DNA of 8,079 nt from Anaerolinea sp. GTDB lineage: Bacteria; Chloroflexota; Anaerolineae; Anaerolineales; Anaerolineaceae. How positions within the stretch are numbered: position 1 is the first letter of the stretch; every line of letters begins with the position of its first letter. The notes beneath the pieces are model-generated. The model saw only the letters and a program-made list of their open reading frames with translations. It was not told the DNA's origin and searched no databases. The position numbers and the translations under genes are program-made. The DNA is taken from contig PNNU01000136.1 in the NCBI GenBank assembly GCA_013824385.1, forward strand, positions 1 through 8,079, given 5' to 3'. Of the stretch, positions 7,293-8,079 are shown piece after piece.

Positions 7293-7837
7293 ACCGTAGC
7301 ATCGGGATCGGTGACTTCCACCACACCCGCCTTCCGTTTCCGTTTGACCTTGCCTGTTTCGCACCAACTGATATCCTTCTGCCAACTCCAGTTGGCTTCG
7401 CGCAACACCAACCAGATGGTGTAGGTGCTCACCGCAGGCAATCCATCTTCTGCCGTCCGCAAGGCGCGGCGCAGCGTCGTCAACGACCATGTCGCGGTGC
7501 CATCTTGCTCTCGGTCAGGTGTTCGTCGCACTTCGGTCAGAATCCGCTCTCGTTCCGCGGCACCATACAGGACCTTCGCCCCACCACCGTGTCCCGGTTG
7601 AAGCGCTGCCACCCCTTCGACGTTGAAGCGAGCGATCCACTGAGCGACCACATCACCACAACATCGCCCCGCCAGCTTGGCTGCCGCTTCATAACTGCCG
7701 CTATCTGCCACGTGGAGCAAAGCTCTGGCCCGTGCCACATGGCTGGCTGGCTCATTTTGTGCCCGGCAAACCTGTTCCAGCACCGCTCGTTCCTCGTCGG
7801 TCAGAGGGCGAACCGGATTTTTCTGACGGCGACTCAT
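7280..7837 (-). CDS. IS630 transposase, N-terminal DNA-binding part (orfA)
   Basis: The product has 185 residues, starting [23 protein letters not shown]. It contains helix-turn-helix-like segments ([32 protein letters not shown], about residues 46-77, and a second one around [14 protein letters not shown]) that would bind the terminal inverted repeats. The start is fixed by GAGGAGGTGG upstream of ATG 7837. The frame stays open upstream to 7960, beyond the element's end, so any earlier start is outside the insertion sequence. It ends in TGA (7282-7280) one codon after an A7 run. A -1 slip there joins it to the catalytic frame, giving a 447-residue transposase. Without slippage the product would be only a DNA-binding fragment, which in some IS families acts as an inhibitor; that is inference here. 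Confidence 0.88.
   Translation of the reverse strand: MSRRQKNPVRPLTDEERAVLEQVCRAQNEPASHVARARALLHVADSGSYEAAAKLAGRCCGDVVAQWIARFNVEGVAALQPGHGGGAKVLYGAAERERILTEVRRTPDREQDGTATWSLTTLRRALRTAEDGLPAVSTYTIWLVLREANWSWQKDISWCETGKVKRKRKAGVVEVTDPDATVKKR
7286..7292 (-). promoter_or_regulatory. Probable -1 programmed frameshift site (A7) in the transposase
   Basis: On the minus strand orfA reads GTA AAA AAA CGC TGA. The heptamer A-AAA-AAA lets both tRNAs slip back one base, after which translation continues ACG CTG ATT in the catalytic frame. The stop one codon downstream and the seamless protein join ([12 protein letters not shown]) support it. A single-base deletion would look the same, so function is inferred. 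I saw no convincing stimulatory hairpin at the usual distance. Confidence 0.75.
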
Positions 7838-7850
7838 GCTCCACCTCCTC
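7838..7850 (-). promoter_or_regulatory. Strong ribosome binding site of transposase orfA
   Basis: The minus strand reads GAGGAGGTGG (7850-7841), then AGC and the ATG of 7837. The GGAGG core is six bases from the start. Bases 7850-7845 are also part of the 3' arm of the leader hairpin. Confidence 0.85.
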
Positions 7851-7878
7851 GGCAATTGGATTACTGCTTGCCGAGAAG
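7845..7878 (-). promoter_or_regulatory. Leader hairpin overlapping the transposase ribosome binding site
   Basis: The arms 7868-7875 and 7848-7855 are perfectly complementary (CTCGGCAA and TTGCCGAG on the minus strand), around a 12-base loop. Three further pairs, one of them G-U, extend the stem to 7878/7845, giving 11 pairs. The 3' arm contains the GAGGAG of the ribosome binding site. RNA entering from outside the element would carry both arms and hide the site. RNA from the element's own promoter should start near 7870 and lack most of the 5' arm. Confidence 0.7.
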
Positions 7879-7905
7879 TATACCCGCAACAGCATGAAAT
7901 GGCAA
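7877..7905 (-). promoter_or_regulatory. Sigma70-type promoter of the transposase
   Basis: On the minus strand TTGCCA (7905-7900) and TATACT (7882-7877) are separated by exactly 17 bases. Each differs from the consensus -35 and -10 boxes at one position. The -35 box lies inside the right inverted repeat, so transposase binding to that end could block transcription. The expected start is near 7870. Confidence 0.7.
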
Positions 7906-7926
7906 ATCTCATGCCAAGTGACCCAC
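7896..7926. repeat. Right terminal inverted repeat of the IS630 element (transposase 5' end)
   Basis: The reverse complement reads GTGGGTCACTTGG and ends GCCATTTC, matching the left end at 30 of 31 positions. It contains the -35 box of the transposase promoter. Confidence 0.95.
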
Positions 7927-7928
7927 TA
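7927..7928. repeat. TA target-site duplication, right copy
   Basis: This TA pairs with the TA at 6496-6497. Joining host bases through one TA gives GAGCAC-TA-GCACG, a CTAG-centred target. Confidence 0.9.
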
Positions 7929-8079
7929 GCACGTTGCGCAGATATACTCAAAGCAGGCAAATATCGGGTGGCGATTTATTCTGCTAGCCCGGAAGTAAAA
8001 ATAGCCGCCGAGCTTTTTGAACAGGAAACAGGAATAATCACAGAGTTGATCCCCAAAAGCACTCACGATGAAATGCTGA
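7929..8079 (+). pseudogene. GT4-like glycosyltransferase, 3' part after the IS630 element, runs off the window
   Basis: This is the continuation of the gene begun at 5799. Using codon CTA formed at the repaired junction, the frame reads on through [44 protein letters not shown] to the window end without a stop: 50 codons of donor-binding-domain start in the style of GT4 enzymes. The final bases TGA are not in this frame. There is no evident start or ribosome binding site here, so this part is probably untranslated while the element is present. Any genes beyond the window in the same operon may suffer polar effects. Confidence 0.88.

Larger units (their letters stand above)
6498..7926 (-). mobile_element. 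Complete IS630-family insertion sequence (1,429 bases)
   Basis: The element is bounded by 31-base terminal inverted repeats (6498-6528 and 7896-7926) that agree at 30 positions; only the ninth base differs. It is flanked by TA duplications. It carries one transposase in two overlapping frames on the minus strand, with DD34E chemistry typical of IS630. Sampled lines run about 57-72% GC, richer than the adjacent operon. It lies opposite to the host operon and interrupts the GT4 gene with no other sequence change. Near-identical ends, an intact triad and a restorable target suggest it is recent and may still be active. The element name is not assigned because no database comparison was possible. 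Confidence 0.95.

Noticed and set aside
7293..7490. Independent start of the catalytic transposase frame at 7490
   Set aside because: The part from 7490 to the A7 run is a shadow of orfA with no transposase-like sequence. Recognisable catalytic protein begins only at the slip site.
6914..7897. Long + strand open frame (327 codons) across the insertion element
   Set aside because: It lies antisense to the transposase, has low-complexity Arg/Pro/Ser-rich content without recognisable motifs, and is explained by the GC-rich coding on the other strand.
7838..7960. Upstream extension of transposase orfA to an ATG at 7960
   Set aside because: This start lies beyond the element's right end in host DNA. 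A strong ribosome binding site marks ATG 7837 instead.
1..8079. CRISPR array, tRNA, rRNA, toxin-antitoxin pair or defence system
   Set aside because: No spaced direct repeats, cloverleaf, ribosomal RNA stretch or defence-type motifs were seen on either strand. Gaps between genes are under 50 bases, apart from the insertion element's own ends.

Overview
The window is part of a cell-surface polysaccharide (O-antigen or capsule type) locus, with every host gene on the + strand and one complete insertion sequence in the last of them. It opens inside the ATP-binding subunit of an ABC polysaccharide exporter (Wzt type). Next come a DUF268-type protein, a class I SAM-dependent methyltransferase, a CgeB-like glycosyltransferase, a poorly characterised GT-A-like protein, a GT2 glycosyltransferase and a GT4 glycosyltransferase. 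Spacing is tight: gaps of at most about 46 bases, then three successive 4-base ATGA stop/start overlaps. This looks like one co-transcribed, partly translationally coupled operon.

The likely joint role is as follows. The glycosyltransferases build a repeat or side chain. The methyltransferase-like proteins decorate it or a precursor. The ABC exporter moves it across the membrane, using its C-terminal domain to recognise the finished glycan. The glycan structure cannot be read from the sequence. Base composition is mosaic: the exporter's ATPase part is about 57% GC by hand count, the stretch from about 480 to 4370 is clearly AT-richer (30-42% in most sampled lines), and GC rises again afterwards. 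This is typical of exchangeable glycan cassettes.

From 6498 to 7926 lies a 1,429-base IS630-family element with 31-base terminal inverted repeats (30/31 matching) and a TA target duplication. It carries a two-frame transposase on the minus strand with a DD34E catalytic triad, joined by a probable -1 frameshift at an A7 run. The element splits the GT4 gene. Removing it with one TA copy restores one continuous reading frame, so the insertion is clean and probably recent. Its leader shows a promoter with its -35 box inside the inverted repeat, and a hairpin that would hide the ribosome binding site only in read-through transcripts. Its stop codon is completed by the target site.

The organism cannot be fixed from the sequence. 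It is a bacterium with an ABC-dependent surface glycan. The style of the transposase and glycosyltransferases reminds me of Chloroflexota (Anaerolineae), at low confidence. I saw no tRNA, rRNA, CRISPR array or obvious defence system. Apart from the insertion element's control region, this is a fairly ordinary accessory glycan locus.
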